Origin: Lachnospiraceae bacterium UBA6403
GTDB lineage: Bacteria; Bacillota; Clostridia; Lachnospirales; Lachnospiraceae
Length of the DNA stretch: 7,496 bases
Direction: 5' to 3'
Assembly: GCA_002437435.1 (NCBI GenBank)
Contig: DJPV01000050.1
Span: forward strand, 1 to 7,496
Shown here: positions 7,313 to 7,496 of the stretch, one piece after another
How positions within the stretch are numbered: the first letter of the stretch is position 1
Layout: each line of letters starts with the position of its first letter
Position numbers and translations under genes: made by a program
The notes under the pieces: generated by a model
What the model was told of the DNA's origin: nothing
The model's database searches: none
What the model saw: only the letters and a program-made list of their open reading frames with translations

Positions 7313-7396
7313 AAAGCCCTGAAAATTCCGGAAGTGCAACTACCGGTTGCTCAAGTGAACATCCAAATTGCTGGCACGTAGACCGACAACCTGATA
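7313..7396 (+). repeat. Right arm of diverged ~83-bp inverted repeat
   Basis: This is the partner of 7090-7172, in the orientation of the plus-strand gene at 7440 and ending 43 bases before its start. It shares the 12-base block CCAAATTGCTGG (7363-7374), the start AAAGCC and the end CTGATA. It keeps the same central dyad as GCAAC-N5-GTTGC (7336-7350), although the bases between the dyad arms differ. The 140 bases between the repeat arms (7173-7312) hold nothing I recognise except a 9-base direct repeat, CACCTGCAT, at 7232 and 7283. Confidence 0.75.
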
Positions 7397-7412
7397 ATCT
7401 CATAAATAAAAT
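7383..7412 (+). promoter_or_regulatory. Possible promoter for the gene at 7440
   Basis: CCGACA (7383-7388) and TAAAAT (7407-7412) are separated by 18 bases and sit a suitable distance upstream of the gene at 7440. GATAAT at 7393-7398 is an alternative -10. Both matches are weak and the surrounding sequence is A/T-rich. Confidence 0.25.
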
Positions 7413-7439
7413 ACATTAATAAGGAAACAGGAGGAGTCT

Positions 7440-7496
7440 ATGAAAAAGTGTAAACATTTTATGGCTTATGTAGCGGTTGTGCTTGTCTTTGCCATG
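7440..7496 (+). CDS. Start of a secreted or membrane protein, truncated by the window edge
   Basis: ATG at 7440 follows AGGAGGAG with about 5 nt spacing from GGAGG. Nineteen codons are visible: a basic start (MKKCKH) followed by a hydrophobic stretch (MAYVAVVLVFAM), which looks like a signal peptide or a first membrane helix. It diverges from the XRE operon across a 384-base intergenic region and is preceded by one arm of the inverted repeat. Nothing can be said about function from this fragment. Confidence 0.75.
   Translation, partial: MKKCKHFMAYVAVVLVFAM

Noticed and set aside
7225..7419. Plus-strand open frame of 64 codons in the divergent intergenic region
   Set aside because: It begins directly after a TAG without an SD, spans the right repeat arm and the putative promoter of the gene at 7440, and its composition is not protein-like.
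7173..7439. Possible riboswitch upstream of the plus-strand gene
   Set aside because: I could not match the conserved cores of the cobalamin, SAM, TPP, glycine or c-di-GMP classes, and there is no terminator-like stem with a U-tract before 7440.

Overview
The window looks like chromosomal DNA of a low-to-moderate GC anaerobic Firmicute. It is probably a member of the Clostridia close to the Lachnospiraceae, judging from strong AAGGAGG-type ribosome sites, extended -10 promoters, a clostridial-type [FeFe] hydrogenase operon and an XRE regulator with membrane helices. The family-level placement is inference from gene content and style; no rRNA or other marker gene is present.

Almost everything is on the minus strand. 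Reading in that direction from the right end: an XRE-family regulator with two membrane helices (7055-6315) is followed after 11 nt by a single-pass membrane protein with two similar extracytoplasmic domains (6303-5113). Next comes a startless open frame ending in an HELGH zinc-protease-like motif (about 5112-4499), which I read as a truncated phage-type remnant. A promoter at about 4458-4486 then opens the three-gene hydrogenase operon hydC-hydB-hydA (4398-325). Its genes are coupled: hydC and hydB overlap by 8 nt, and 14 nt separate hydB from hydA. The operon closes with a strong stem-loop terminator at 261-309. Beyond it lies the 5' end of a small nucleotidyltransferase gene (178 to the left edge), which is broken by an apparent one-base deletion in an A7 tract.

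HydC (NuoE-like), HydB (NuoF-like, with extra ferredoxin domains) and HydA (catalytic H-cluster subunit) together form the cytoplasmic trimeric [FeFe] hydrogenase. This enzyme type couples NAD(H) and ferredoxin to H2 by flavin-based electron bifurcation or confurcation, and would be the redox valve of a fermentative anaerobe.

At the right edge a plus-strand gene begins at 7440, and only its signal-peptide-like start is visible. The 384-base divergent intergenic region between it and the XRE gene contains a diverged inverted repeat of about 83 bp (7090-7172 against 7313-7396). Each divergent gene is therefore preceded by the same element in the same orientation. This repeat, and a U UUU UUU slippery heptamer at the end of the two-domain membrane protein that leads into the startless frame, are the two least ordinary signals here. 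I found no rRNA, tRNA, CRISPR array, recognisable riboswitch or complete mobile element.
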